Assembly (NCBI GenBank): GCA_963792915.1
Contig: CAWBYD010000006.1
Location: 310,001 to 374,000, forward strand
Length of the DNA stretch: 64,000 nt
Reading direction: 5' to 3'
Source: Solirubrobacter sp963792915
GTDB lineage: Bacteria > Actinomycetota > Thermoleophilia > Solirubrobacterales > Solirubrobacteraceae
The translations under genes were made by a program, and so were the position numbers. Under the pieces are notes generated by a model. The model ran no database searches. It was not told the origin of the DNA and was given only the letters and a program-made list of their open reading frames with translations. Below, piece after piece: positions 16,657-24,832 of the stretch (its first letter is position 1; every line of letters begins with the position of its first letter).

Positions 16657-17199
16657 TCAGCCGGGCTGGGCGGCGGTCTCGAGCGCGTGCAGCTGGTCGG
16701 CCTCCTCGCGCGAGACGAGGCCGATCTCGATGAGGTCCAGCGGGCTGATGAACCCGTCGCTGATCCGGAAGCCGCCCGCACGTGCGACCGCGTCGCGCAG
16801 GGGCACGGCCCAGTGGTGCTCGAGCAGGATCAGCGCGGCGGCGGAGTCGTTCGGGATCTCCTCGATCACGTTCCACGCGTCCTCGTCGGAGAACACGCTC
16901 ACGCCGTCCTCGGCCGCCTCGGCACCCGCCTCGGCGCCGGCGACCATGCCCTCCTCGCCCTCGATCCCCAGGCCGATCAGCGCGCCGACCTTGCTGCCGA
17001 GCTCGATCGCCTGGTCCTTGGTGAGCGTGCTGAGATGCGCGACCTCGATCTCACCGGCCGCGTCCTTATGAACGGCCAGCGCGTCGATGACGCGCACGGC
17101 GTCGCTGTCGTTCAATCGCTCCAGCTCGGCGATGATCTCCCCGTGGAAATCGGGGTGCTTGAAGCCGAGCACGACGAGTTGAACCGGTCCGATGGCCAT
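16657..17199 (-). CDS. DUF6325 family protein
   Basis: 180 aa. The start MAIGPVQLVVLGFKHPDFHG, followed by an AVRVIDALAVHKD segment, is typical of DUF6325/DUF1269-type proteins. The central acidic Gly/Ala stretch (GIEGEEGMVAGAEAGAEAAE) and a Pro-Leu-Arg-Asp region (WAVPLRDAVARAGG) also fit. No function is known; such genes cluster with other stress-associated small proteins. GGAG lies 5 nt before the ATG. It lies between DUF2252 and DUF1269 genes on the same strand. Confidence 0.75.
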   Translation of the reverse strand: MAIGPVQLVVLGFKHPDFHGEIIAELERLNDSDAVRVIDALAVHKDAAGEIEVAHLSTLTKDQAIELGSKVGALIGLGIEGEEGMVAGAEAGAEAAEDGVSVFSDEDAWNVIEEIPNDSAAALILLEHHWAVPLRDAVARAGGFRISDGFISPLDLIEIGLVSREEADQLHALETAAQPG

Positions 17200-17331
17200 G
17201 ATTCTCCTTCCTCACTGAAGTCGTGGCCGTGCGTTATCGCAACACAGGACCGTAATGCGACGCGATATCTACCGCATCACGCGAATGGGGTGAAACACCT
17301 CCGCGCGGCGCGCGGATCGGCGCCGCGTCGA

Positions 17332-17862
17332 TCAGGAGTCGACGGCTCGCGAGACGTTCTTGTCAGCGTCCTGGAGTGCCTTGGTGAGCTGCTCGTAGTC
17401 GCCGGAGTCCACGGCCTTGTTGATCTTCTTGGTCGACTTCGCGAGCGCCTTATCAACCCGATCCAGGTACGTGTCGTCGACGACGACGATCACTGCCGAG
17501 GAGCCTGCCGGGAGGTATTCCTCGATATCGACGCCGAGCTGCTTCTCATCGTGGCGCTTCTTGAGCGCGCCGATCCCGGCGCCGATCCCGGCGCCAAGCG
17601 CGGTCGCCAACAGCAGCGGCGGCGCGAACAGGCCCACGGCAAGGCCGCCGGCCGCGCCCAGGACCGTGCCGCCGCCGACCGGCGATGCCGCGCCATGCTC
17701 GTCAACGGTGATCTTGCCGGCATCGTCGCGGCTGGCGACGACCGCGCCGAGCACCGCGAAATCCTCCGCATTCTCCGCGGCCTTCAGCGTCTGGAAGTCG
17801 GCTTCGGCAGCCGCCGCATCGGCGTAGGACGCGACGTAGAGGGCCAGATTCTCGTTGGCCAT
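17332..17862 (-). CDS. DUF1269-type protein with glycine-zipper segment
   Basis: 176 aa from the ATG at 17862 (MANENLALYVASYADAAAAE), with GGGAG ~8 nt upstream. An N-terminal alpha-beta domain is followed by a Gly/Ala-rich hydrophobic stretch (GGTVLGAAGGLAVGLFAPP, then LGAGIGAGIGALKKRHDEK), then a second alpha-beta half. DUF1269 proteins are predicted membrane-associated and uncharacterised. The neighbouring DUF6325 gene is related in overall design. Confidence 0.75.
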   Translation of the reverse strand: MANENLALYVASYADAAAAEADFQTLKAAENAEDFAVLGAVVASRDDAGKITVDEHGAASPVGGGTVLGAAGGLAVGLFAPPLLLATALGAGIGAGIGALKKRHDEKQLGVDIEEYLPAGSSAVIVVVDDTYLDRVDKALAKSTKKINKAVDSGDYEQLTKALQDADKNVSRAVDS

Positions 17863-18326
17863 GATGATGCTCCCATTCCGGGAAATCGGAGATACGGGCG
17901 CCGTGGCGCGAGACGCGCCCCGGATCACGCTCGATCGAAACACCGCGTTCGCGGGTGGTTCGACGACCGGAGGACGACGCTAGGCATCCCCGGAACACTG
18001 AGCATCCGTACGAACTACGCGAACGATCCGTTGTCACTCCCGGCGCCTGAGACGCCGGGACCGGCCGGCGGTAGGGCGCTCGTCGACGCGGGCCGCGCGA
18101 CGATCAGATGGGGCGGGGGTGGCTCACCCGGTTTGGATGATTCCCGGCGGTCGCCCCGGGCGTAGGTTGCGCAGGAGTGGCTGCAGGCGCAGCTGGAGCG
18201 CCCAACTGCGCTGGTCGCGCCTCGGGACGACGCCGGCCGGCCGACATCGCGGGTCGGACCCACGCATCGAGGACCGCTCCAGCCCCGGTGAGGGCACGAT
18301 GTTCGATCACTGAAGGAGGAGCCGCG
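17863..18326. other. 464-nt stretch without recognisable gene
   Basis: Upstream region of the minus-strand DUF1269 gene and the plus-strand lipoprotein gene, so it probably holds divergent promoters. A GGAGG ribosome site for the lipoprotein lies at its right end. No coding sequence convinces. Confidence 0.4.
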
Positions 18327-18821
18327 ATGGTGCTTCCGGGATTCTTGGGCACGACGCGCAGACGGACGCTACGAGACCGTGCGGGGCAAGCGTCGATCCC
18401 CGGCCCGTGGCGATGATCGGTGCCGTCGCACTGCTCGCGGTAGCGGGCTGCGGGGGCAGCAGTACGCGCGGCCCGCGGCGGCGTTGCACGGGGCAAGCCG
18501 TCCTACTGCTCGGATCGGAGCAGCCTCGAGAGCTCCGTCAAGGACCTCCCGAGCGCCGCCACCAGCGGCGATGTCAGCGGCCTGAAATCGCAGGTCGCGA
18601 CGATCAAGAGTGATGCGACCTCGCTTGTCAACGCCGCGAAGAGCGACTTCCCGAGCCAGACGAGCGCGATCAAGTCGTCGGTCGACGCGCTCGACAGCGC
18701 CGTCAACTCGCTGCCGCAGAGTCCATCGAAGGCAGAGCTCGCCGCGCTCGCGACCGACGCAGCGAGCGTTGTGAGCTCGGTCAAGAGCTTCTCGACCGCC
18801 ACGACCTCAAAGTGCGGCTAG
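18327..18821 (+). pseudogene. Small lipoprotein with two compensating frameshifts
   Basis: AGGAGG followed by ATG 18327 opens frame 1, MVLPGFLGTTRRRTLRD, which ends at TGA 18414. A different frame then supplies the hydrophobic signal and lipobox MIGAVALLAVAGCGGSS (18413 on). From about 18470 the original frame resumes as GKPSYCSDRSSLESSVKDLP. It continues through a Ser/Ala/Lys-rich helical region (SLVNAAKSDFPSQTSAIKSS) to the final TTSKCG and TAG at 18819. Joined, this is a ~160-aa secreted lipoprotein with paired cysteines (YCSD...KCG). Two single-base changes are needed to read it. This could be a decayed gene or a sequence error. The TMEM175 gene starts 15 nt after its stop. Confidence 0.6.
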
Positions 18822-18836
18822 CGGGCTGTCGCGGCG

Positions 18837-19472
18837 TTGGCGTCCGACGAACCCAGGCCCAAGGCACCCCGCCCGCTCGGCAAGGGGCGGCTGGAGGCGT
18901 TCAGCGACGGCGTGTTCGCGATCGCCATCACGCTGCTCGTTCTGGACTTCGCGATTCATCCACCCGGCTCACCGCTGCACCGGGTGTTGCACATCTGGCC
19001 GTCGTACGTCGCGTACCTCATCAGCTTCTTGACGATCGGCGCGGCGTGGCTCGGCCATACCACGTTGACCGATTCGCTTGCGCGCACCGATTCGGTCCTG
19101 CTCCGACTCAACTTGCTGCTGTTGCTCGCGGTGACGTTCCTGCCGTTTCCCACCCGGCTCGTCGGCGAGGCCCTACGTGAACCGTCGAGCGAGCGGGTGT
19201 TCGTCACGCTCTACGGGTGCACACTGCTGGCGATCCGACTCCTGGGATTCGCCCTGGACGCCTATGCCGACTTCGCGCAGCTCTACGCGGCGAACGGCGA
19301 AGAGGACGAGCAACGGGAGCGGCGACAACTTCTACCCGTCGTCCTTGCGTATGCGATCGCGATCCTCATCGGGCTCGCGTTCCCGGTACTCGCAGTGTGC
19401 CTGTACCTCGCCATCGCGGTGTATCTCGTCGTCCCGTTCCGAGAGATCTCAGCGATGCTCCGACGTTCCTGA
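18837..19472 (+). CDS. TMEM175-family potassium channel (DUF1211)
   Basis: 211 aa with a TTG start 15 nt after the lipoprotein stop. The hallmark RLEAFSDGVFAIAITLLVLD (first helix with the FSDGVFAIAITLLV signature) is followed by about five more membrane segments. Bacterial TMEM175 proteins assemble as tetramers and conduct K+ through a hydrophobic filter rather than a TVGYG loop. It is the second potassium-channel-type gene on this island. Confidence 0.88.
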   Translation: MASDEPRPKAPRPLGKGRLEAFSDGVFAIAITLLVLDFAIHPPGSPLHRVLHIWPSYVAYLISFLTIGAAWLGHTTLTDSLARTDSVLLRLNLLLLLAVTFLPFPTRLVGEALREPSSERVFVTLYGCTLLAIRLLGFALDAYADFAQLYAANGEEDEQRERRQLLPVVLAYAIAILIGLAFPVLAVCLYLAIAVYLVVPFREISAMLRRS

Positions 19473-19619
19473 CTGCGTCGTGAATGCCGATGCCTCGCGA
19501 TGAGACCATGACTTGGAGCCGAGCGGAATCGGCGGTGGCGGTCCCGCGGTGCTCCGCGAGGTTGGCTCCGGCGCCGCACCCCAGTGGCCGTAGACAACGG
19601 GACGTCAGAAGGGGCAACG

Positions 19620-21267
19620 ATGGCGAAGACTGCGGGACGAGCGACGGATGCGACCAGCGTCGTGCTGCTGACACTGGCGGCGGGCCAGTTCGTGATGGCC
19701 CTGGATACGACGGTGATGAACACCGCGATCGCGACGGTCGCGAAGGATCTCGACACGACGGTGACCGGGATCCAGACGGCGATCACGCTCTACACGCTCG
19801 TGATGGCGTCGCTGATGATCACCGGCGGCAAGATCGGTGAGATCCTCGGCCGCAAGCGCGCGTTCACGATCGGCTGCGCCGTCTACGCCTGCGGGTCGTT
19901 GACGACCGCGCTGTCGCCGAACCTGACGGTGCTGATGATCGGCTGGTCGCTCCTGGAGGGCTTGGGCGCGGTGCTGATCATGCCCGCGATCGTGGCGCTG
20001 GTCGCGTCGAACTTTCGCAAGCCCGAGCGCCCGCGCGCCTACGGGCTCGTCGCGGCCTCCGGCGCGATCGCCGCCGCGTTGGGCCCGTTGATCGGCGGGT
20101 TCTTCACGACCTACGCCTCGTGGCGGTGGGTGTTCGCCGGAGAGGTCGTGATGGTGGCCGTGATCCTCGTGTTCGCGCGCCGCGTGGCCGACACGCCGGC
20201 CGCGGAGGGCGTCAAGCTCGATCTGTTCGGCACTCTCTTGTCGGCGCTGGGGCTGGGGCTGATCGTGTTCGGCATCCTGAAGTCCGGGACCTGGGGCGTC
20301 GTGCAGCCCAAGCCGCAGGCGCCGCAGTGGATCGGCCTGTCTCCCGTGATCTGGCTGCTGCTTGGCGGCGGCGTCTTCCTCGCGCTGTTCCTGCGCTGGG
20401 AGCGCCTGCGCATCGGTCGCGGGGAGGGCGCCCTGCTCGACCCCAAGCTGCTGCGCAATGTCCAGATGCGCTCCGGCGTGCTCTCGTTCCTGTTCATGTT
20501 CCTCGTGCAGGCCGGGACGTTCTTCGTCGTGCCGCTGTATCTCTCGGTGGCGCTGGGGCTGTCGGCGATGGAGACCGGCGTGCGGTTGCTGCCGATGTCG
20601 CTGACGCTGCTGCTGTTCGCCGCCGGCGTCCCCAAGCTCGCCCCGGACGCCAACCCGCGACGCGTCGTCAGCGCCGGCTTCTTGCTGATCTTCGCGGGCC
20701 TCGTGCTGCTGGTCGCCCTGCTCGACATCGGCGCCGGCCCGGAGATCATCACCGGGCCGCTGCTGCTCATCGGGTCCGGGCTCGGCGCGATGGCCTCGCA
20801 ACTGGGCAGCGTGACCGTCTCCGCCGTCCCCGACGAGCAGAGCGGCGAGGTCGGCGGCGTCCAGAACACCGGGACCCAGCTCGGCGCGTCGATCGGCACC
20901 GCGCTCGCCGGCGCGATCCTCATCTCCGCGCTGACCGCGGCGTTCTTCAGCGGCGATCCAGAACAACCCCGCGATCCCCGACAACCTCGTCGTCACCGCG
21001 CAAGCCAAGCTCGCGACCGGCGTGCCGTTCGTGTCCGACAAGCAACTACAGAAGGCGCTCGACGACGCCAACGTCCCGCCCGAGACAGCGAAAGCGGTCG
21101 TCGACGAGAACACGCAGGCCCGGATCGCCGGTCTCCGCTCGGCCCTCGCGGTGCTCGCGCTCATCGGCCTGCTCGCGCTGCTCTTCACCCGCGGCATCCC
21201 AACGATCCAGCCCGGCGCCCAGGCCAAGCCGAACGCGCCACCCATCGAAACGCCGATCGCCGCCTGA
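19620..21267 (+). pseudogene. DHA2-type MFS drug exporter, frameshifted near 20955
   Basis: The ATG at 19620 (MAKTAGRATDAT) has an AAGGGG ribosome site. The intact frame covers 14-TM-type MFS features: ALDTTVMNTAIATVAKDLD in helix 1, GGKIGEILGRKRAF between helices 2 and 3, and helix 5 motif C (ASGAIAAALGPLIGGFF). After LTAAFFSG the frame is lost. One base over it continues IQNNPAIPDNLVVTAQ, then GVPFVSDKQLQKALDD and the last helix LRSALAVLALIGLLALLF, to TGA at 21267. One extra base near 20955 explains this. Such pumps export drugs or cationic compounds by proton antiport. Truncation at this point would remove the last helix. Confidence 0.85.
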
Positions 21268-21289
21268 ACAAGCCGTAGCGGGAGCGCAC

Positions 21290-21314
21290 GCACGCGCGCC
21301 CTGCGCGCGCGTGC
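21290..21314 (+). terminator. GC-rich hairpin after the MFS gene
   Basis: GCACGCGCGC (21290-21299), 5-nt loop CCTGC, GCGCGCGTGC (21305-21314): a perfect 10-bp stem 22 nt after the MFS stop. It lacks a U-tract. Confidence 0.55.
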
Positions 21315-21404
21315 GGGGCCGTCGACATTGCCAACGGGCGCTTGGGCGAGCCGGCGGGGCACCTCGCTCATCCTGGCTCACCCCGACGGCTCCCGTCGTG
21401 CCGG

Positions 21405-21764
21405 CTACAGCGGGGGATGCGTCAGTCGTGGCCGGTCTGCGGCGGCGCGGGCGCGCCACGGAGCGACGCCGCTGATCTCGACGTCGATCGAAAAACTGAG
21501 GACGGTGCGGATGACGACCAGAAGTCCGAGCGCGCCGACGCCTTCGAGCGTCAGATCGACCGATACGGTGCGGATGAGGTCGGCGGCGACGAAGACCTCC
21601 AGGCTGGCGAGCAGCCCGCGGCCGAAGGTACGCCGGCCGGCGAGGTAGGCAGCGGCGGACCCGCTCGCGCGGTAGGTCGCGACAGACACCCAGGCCGTCA
21701 CCAGGGACCCGGCGACGATCACCGCTATCCCGATCCACTCGAACCCGCGGGCGATGTGCTCCAT
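21405..21764 (-). CDS. DUF1622 membrane protein
   Basis: 119 aa from the ATG at 21764; a GTG three codons upstream is possible. A first helix (residues ~6-26, WIGIAVIVAGSLVTAWVSVA) and two further helices surround RTFGRGLLASLEVFVAADLI. The RTVSVDLTLEGVGALGLLVV segment is typical of DUF1622. Function unknown; it is a common accessory membrane protein. It is the last gene before the island's right boundary. Confidence 0.8.
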   Translation of the reverse strand: MEHIARGFEWIGIAVIVAGSLVTAWVSVATYRASGSAAAYLAGRRTFGRGLLASLEVFVAADLIRTVSVDLTLEGVGALGLLVVIRTVLSFSIDVEISGVAPWRARAAADRPRLTHPPL

Positions 21765-22045
21765 GGCGTGCACCGCGACGACGCTACTACCCGCCCGGCA
21801 CGCGCGATCGATCCACGGCTGCGGCGCGAGGGGATCGTGCCCATGTCGAGTCCCGGTCGCTCCTTATCCGTGCTGGTCTTCGCCGTCAACTCGTGGGGCC
21901 ATCGGCGGGGCGTGAGCCTGGTGTTGGTGCGGGTCGGGTGCGCGCGGACGCGCAGCCTTATCTCGGTCCGCGATCCGGGGTGGCTCCGGGTCGGCGACAT
22001 GATGGTGGCAGCGCCCGCGCGCATCGAAACCTGAACGAAGAGCGG

Positions 22046-22065
22046 CGGTTCAAATCCGGGCGCCC
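22046..22065 (+). repeat. Putative attR: 20-nt copy of the tRNA-Pro 3' end
   Basis: CGGTTCAAATCCGGGCGCCC, identical to 9663-9682 in the tRNA gene and in the same orientation, is followed by GA where the tRNA has CGA. No acceptor, D or anticodon arm precedes it, so it is a truncated copy rather than a second tRNA. Confidence 0.75.
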
Positions 22066-22070
22066 GACGC

Positions 22071-22111
22071 AGCGGCCGCGCGGGAAGCCCGAACCCCGCG
22101 CTTGGGCCGCT
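22071..22111 (-). terminator. Hairpin downstream of the MarR-PDZ gene
   Basis: AGCGGCC (22071-22077) pairs with GGCCGCT (22105-22111). Inside it GCGCGGG (22078-22084) pairs with CCCGCGC (22095-22101), with a 3-nt bulge. It begins 2 nt after the minus-strand stop of the regulator gene. Confidence 0.6.
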
Positions 22112-22113
22112 CG

Positions 22114-22980
22114 TCACACCGTGTGCTCGTCGCGCGCCGCGCGCCCCGCCGTGTTCGCCTCGGTCCCCTCCAGGCGCTGCGCGAGCGCGAGGTCGACCTC
22201 GCGCGCGTCGGTGCCGCGCAGGAGCCGGAGCCGCAGCGAGCCGCTCTCGGCCGCGTCGTCGATCGCTGCGTAGAGCGCGGCGATCGAGCGCAGGTCGAGG
22301 AGGAGGTCGCCCGCGCGCACGCCTGCCGCGGCCGACGGGCCGCCGTCCTCGACCGCGCGCACGAGCAGCGCGGGCACGGCCGGGAGGCCGACCGACTCGC
22401 GCAGCGCGACCGCCACGTGTGCCGGCGCGAGCGTGAGCCCGAGCCGCAGCGGTGCATCGGCGGGCGGGCGTGAGCCCTCGAACTCGACGAGCAGCTTGCG
22501 CAGCAGCGCGGCGAGCGCGTCCTGCTCGGCGGCGGTGAGCGCGGACAGCATGCGCCGCTCGTTGGCCAGGTGCGCGGGGACGACGCGCTCGAACAGCTCG
22601 CGCCCGCGCGGCGTGAGCGTGATGAGCGTGGTGCGCTTGGACTCCGGATCGGGCCGGCGGTCGACGAGGCCCTGCTCGACGAGGCGGTCCATGCGCACGC
22701 TGATCGTGCCCGAGGTGAGCCCCAGCTCGTCCATCAGCCGGCGCTGGCTGACGCCGCGCTCGTCGCCGATGCGCGCGAGCGTGACGAGCACGCCGAAGCT
22801 CGCCGCGCCGAGACCGTGCGCCTCGAACACGCGGTCGAGCTCGGCGTCGATGTGACCGCGTACGCGCGAGAGCCGCGAGATGACCGCGACCGGCGTGAAG
22901 TCCAGGTCCGGCCGGCGCTCGTGCCAGGAGGCAAGCAGCGCGTCCACCGAGTCGCGCGGGAGGCAGTGGTGATCCTCCAT
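22114..22980 (-). CDS. MarR-family regulator fused to a C-terminal PDZ domain
   Basis: 288 aa from the ATG at 22980 (MEDHHCLPRDSVDALLASWH). The winged helix-turn-helix spans ~residues 40-135: RRLMDELGLTSGTISVRMDR is the recognition part and RTTLITLTPRGRELFERV the wing. From ~175 to 275 a PDZ-like module follows: RLGLTLAPAHVAVALRE, then PAVPALLVRAVEDGGPSAAA and GVRAGDLLLDLRSIAAL. PDZ domains bind peptide C-termini and are usual in proteases, not in MarR proteins, so the fusion is unusual. The gene is divergent from a DJ-1/PfpI gene across 64 nt holding a perfect palindrome (23018-23029) that is a likely operator. Confidence 0.8.
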   Translation of the reverse strand: MEDHHCLPRDSVDALLASWHERRPDLDFTPVAVISRLSRVRGHIDAELDRVFEAHGLGAASFGVLVTLARIGDERGVSQRRLMDELGLTSGTISVRMDRLVEQGLVDRRPDPESKRTTLITLTPRGRELFERVVPAHLANERRMLSALTAAEQDALAALLRKLLVEFEGSRPPADAPLRLGLTLAPAHVAVALRESVGLPAVPALLVRAVEDGGPSAAAGVRAGDLLLDLRSIAALYAAIDDAAESGSLRLRLLRGTDAREVDLALAQRLEGTEANTAGRAARDEHTV

Positions 22981-23007
22981 CGACGGCGAGGTTAGGGATC
23001 GAGGCGC

Positions 23008-23038
23008 TTGACAACAACTTGAATTCAAGCTTTAGTAT
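23008..23038 (+). promoter_or_regulatory. Promoter of the DJ-1/PfpI gene, probably leaderless
   Basis: TTGACA (23008-23013) and TAGTAT (23033-23038) are -35/-10-like with a 19-nt spacer. If TAGTAT is the -10, transcription would start at about 23045, the A of the ATG itself. That predicts a leaderless mRNA, common in actinobacteria. There is no well-spaced ribosome site before the ATG. Confidence 0.5.
23018..23029. promoter_or_regulatory. Palindrome CTTGAATTCAAG, candidate MarR operator
   Basis: A perfect 12-bp palindrome between the divergent marR-PDZ and DJ-1 genes, lying inside the -35/-10 spacer. MarR dimers typically bind TTG-N-CAA-type palindromes and block such promoters. Binding here is inferred. 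Confidence 0.55.
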
Positions 23039-23044
23039 CGAGGT

Positions 23045-23803
23045 ATGTCTTTGGACACGCATCATGAGGTCGTCGACGTCACCGACCCGCGCCGCCGCCC
23101 GCGGGTCCTGATGGTCGTCGCGAATCCGGGCGTCTCGACCACGCTCGGCTGGCCGGTGGGGTTCTGGGCCGCCGAGCTGTTCCACCCCTACTACGAGTTC
23201 ACGCGCAAGCGCTACGACGTCACGATCGCCTCGCCCGAGGGCGGGCCCGTGGAGGTCGACGCGCTGAGCGACCCGCGCGACGCGTCGCGCTGGAGCGCCG
23301 ACGACCTGATCTCGATGGGCGCGCTCAACACGCCCGAGGTGGTCGCGCGACTGCAGGCCACGCCCGCGCTGCGCGACGTCGACCTCGACGGCTACGACGC
23401 GCTCGTCGTGTGCGGCGGCCAGGGGCCGATGTTCCAGTTCCGCGAGCACGCCGACCTGCGGCACGCGATCCGGCACTTCTACGAGGCCAGCAAACCGACG
23501 GCCGCGCTGTGCCACGGGACTGCGGCGCTACTCGACGTGCAGCTGTCCGACGGCAGCTACCTGATCGCGGGCAGGACGATGACCGGCTTCGCGAACGTCG
23601 AGGAGGACTATGGCGACGCCGCCGTCGGCCAGACGATCATGCCCTACCGGATCGAGGACGCGGCGCGCGAGCGCGGCGCCAACTTCGTCCAGGCCGGGCT
23701 GTTCAAGGCGTTCGCGATCCGCGACATGCACCTGATCACGGGCCAGCAGCAGTACTCCGGCGCCAAGGTCGCCGAGCTCGTCATCGAGGCACTGGGGGAC
23801 TGA
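23045..23803 (+). CDS. DJ-1/PfpI (type 1 glutamine amidotransferase-like) family protein
   Basis: 252 aa. RVLMVVANPGVSTTLGWPVG starts the fold. The nucleophile elbow is KPTAALCHGTAALL with Cys at ~160. LFHPYYEFTRKRYDVTIASP and a GGQGPMFQFR loop resemble Hsp31/YhbO-like chaperone-glyoxalases. Such proteins act on glyoxals or damaged proteins; the exact role is unknown. The gene is divergent from the MarR-PDZ regulator and is followed after 5 nt by an F420-type oxidoreductase, so the two are likely coexpressed under MarR control. Confidence 0.88.
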   Translation: MSLDTHHEVVDVTDPRRRPRVLMVVANPGVSTTLGWPVGFWAAELFHPYYEFTRKRYDVTIASPEGGPVEVDALSDPRDASRWSADDLISMGALNTPEVVARLQATPALRDVDLDGYDALVVCGGQGPMFQFREHADLRHAIRHFYEASKPTAALCHGTAALLDVQLSDGSYLIAGRTMTGFANVEEDYGDAAVGQTIMPYRIEDAARERGANFVQAGLFKAFAIRDMHLITGQQQYSGAKVAELVIEALGD

Positions 23804-23808
23804 GGACG

Positions 23809-24438
23809 ATGAAGATCGCTGTCATCGGCGCCGGCCGCATCGGCGGCAACATCGCGCGCCAGCTCGCCGCCGCCGGCCACGAGCTGGCGCTGAGCTTCGC
23901 CCGCGACACCGCCGCGCTGCAGACGCTGGCGAGCGAGCTCGGCGCGAGGGTCGCGGGACCCGGCGACGCCGAGGTGGTCGTGATCTCGGTGCCGTGGAGC
24001 GTGCTCCCGGACGCGCTCGAGCACGCCGGGCCGCTCGACGGCAGGATCGTCGTCGACACCACGAACCGCTTCGGCGCGGCCGATGAGACCGCCGCCGCCG
24101 TCAACGCCGCCCGCATGCCGGGCGCGCGCTACACGAAGTCGTTCAACACCCTCACGTCGGCGTTCCAGGTGCAGACCGCGCACCGCGACCCGCGCGTGGT
24201 GCAGTGGCTGTGCGGCGACGACGCCGGCGCCAAGCACGTCGTCGCGGGCCTGATCCGCGACGCTGGCTACGAGCCGGTCGACCTCGGCGGCACGGCCGAC
24301 TGCGCCCCGATGGAGGCCCCGCGCCGCGCCGGCGCGGTCTACGGCGAGGAATACCGGCTGCCCGACGCGCTGGCGGTGGTCGAGGCGGTGCGGGCCGGCC
24401 GGCCGATCCCGCCGACGCCGAGCTACGAGCGGGCGTGA
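23809..24438 (+). CDS. NADPH-dependent F420 reductase-like / NAD(P)-binding oxidoreductase
   Basis: 209 aa. The N-terminal Rossmann motif is KIAVIGAGRIGGNIARQLAA. VVVISVPWSVLPDALEH, VVDTTNRFG, and a conserved KSFNTLTS segment match the F420H2:NADP+ oxidoreductase-like family (NADP_oxidored/YdhF type). It may reduce coenzyme F420 or another cofactor; the family also holds proteins of unknown substrate. GAGGACG lies just before the ATG, 5 nt after the DJ-1 gene stop. Confidence 0.8.
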   Translation: MKIAVIGAGRIGGNIARQLAAAGHELALSFARDTAALQTLASELGARVAGPGDAEVVVISVPWSVLPDALEHAGPLDGRIVVDTTNRFGAADETAAAVNAARMPGARYTKSFNTLTSAFQVQTAHRDPRVVQWLCGDDAGAKHVVAGLIRDAGYEPVDLGGTADCAPMEAPRRAGAVYGEEYRLPDALAVVEAVRAGRPIPPTPSYERA

Positions 24439-24442
24439 TGGC

Positions 24443-24832
24443 TCACGAACGCCAGCGCAGGAGCGCCACGGCGGCGATGTAGGCGACCCCGGCCACCGCG
24501 CCCAGCTGGCTGTAGGGGCTGCCGTCGCGCCCGTTGGCGATCTCATAGAGCCAGCAGCCGATGACCGCCAGGATCAGCACCAGCCCGCTGAGCGCGGTGG
24601 CATGGAGGTCGATCTTCGCCCAGCGCTCGTCGCGCCCGGGGCCGCCGAGGCCCTGCAGCGTCTCGGAGCGGCGCCCGAACAGGAACACGGCACCGAGCGC
24701 GGCCATGACCCCGAATGAGATCGCTCCCTCGCCGACGTTGTCGCCCACCGCGAACGCACCGAACATCAGCGCGCCCAACACCAGGCAGAAGCTGGGCATG
24801 AACCAGCGCTTACGCATGATCTCGGTCGACAT
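24443..24832 (-). CDS. Small membrane protein paired with an XRE regulator
   Basis: 129 aa with four predicted membrane segments (~13-28, 37-51, 76-94, 104-122), including PSFCLVLGALMFGAFAVGD and SGLVLILAVIGCWLYEI. A short charged loop (RRSETLQGLGGPGRDERWAK) sits between helices 2 and 3. No named family recognised. It overlaps the preceding XRE gene by 23 nt, so the two form an operon. This resembles the common YozG-type HTH plus membrane-protein pairs. Confidence 0.7.
   Translation of the reverse strand: MSTEIMRKRWFMPSFCLVLGALMFGAFAVGDNVGEGAISFGVMAALGAVFLFGRRSETLQGLGGPGRDERWAKIDLHATALSGLVLILAVIGCWLYEIANGRDGSPYSQLGAVAGVAYIAAVALLRWRS

Larger units (their letters stand above)
9663..22065. mobile_element. 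12.4-kb genomic island integrated in tRNA-Pro; no integrase visible
   Basis: The island is bounded by the intact tRNA-Pro gene and a direct repeat of its last part. Contents are accessory: DUF2934, class II amidotransferase, SHOCT protein, potassium-channel-type proteins, ABM, DUF2252, DUF6325, DUF1269, a lipoprotein, an MFS exporter and DUF1622. I found no integrase, excisionase, relicase or transposase. DUF2252, the lipoprotein and the MFS gene carry apparent frameshifts. Several stretches of 300-460 nt lack convincing genes. This suggests an old or internally deleted element that can no longer excise by itself. The 20-nt repeat is seen; the history is inference. Confidence 0.7.

Noticed and set aside
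9685..22045. Search for an integrase, excisionase or transposase on the island
   Set aside because: No frame shows tyrosine or serine recombinase motifs; only boundaries support mobility.
22030..22070. Second tRNA gene near 22050
   Set aside because: Only the T arm and part of the acceptor stem are present; no D or anticodon arm.
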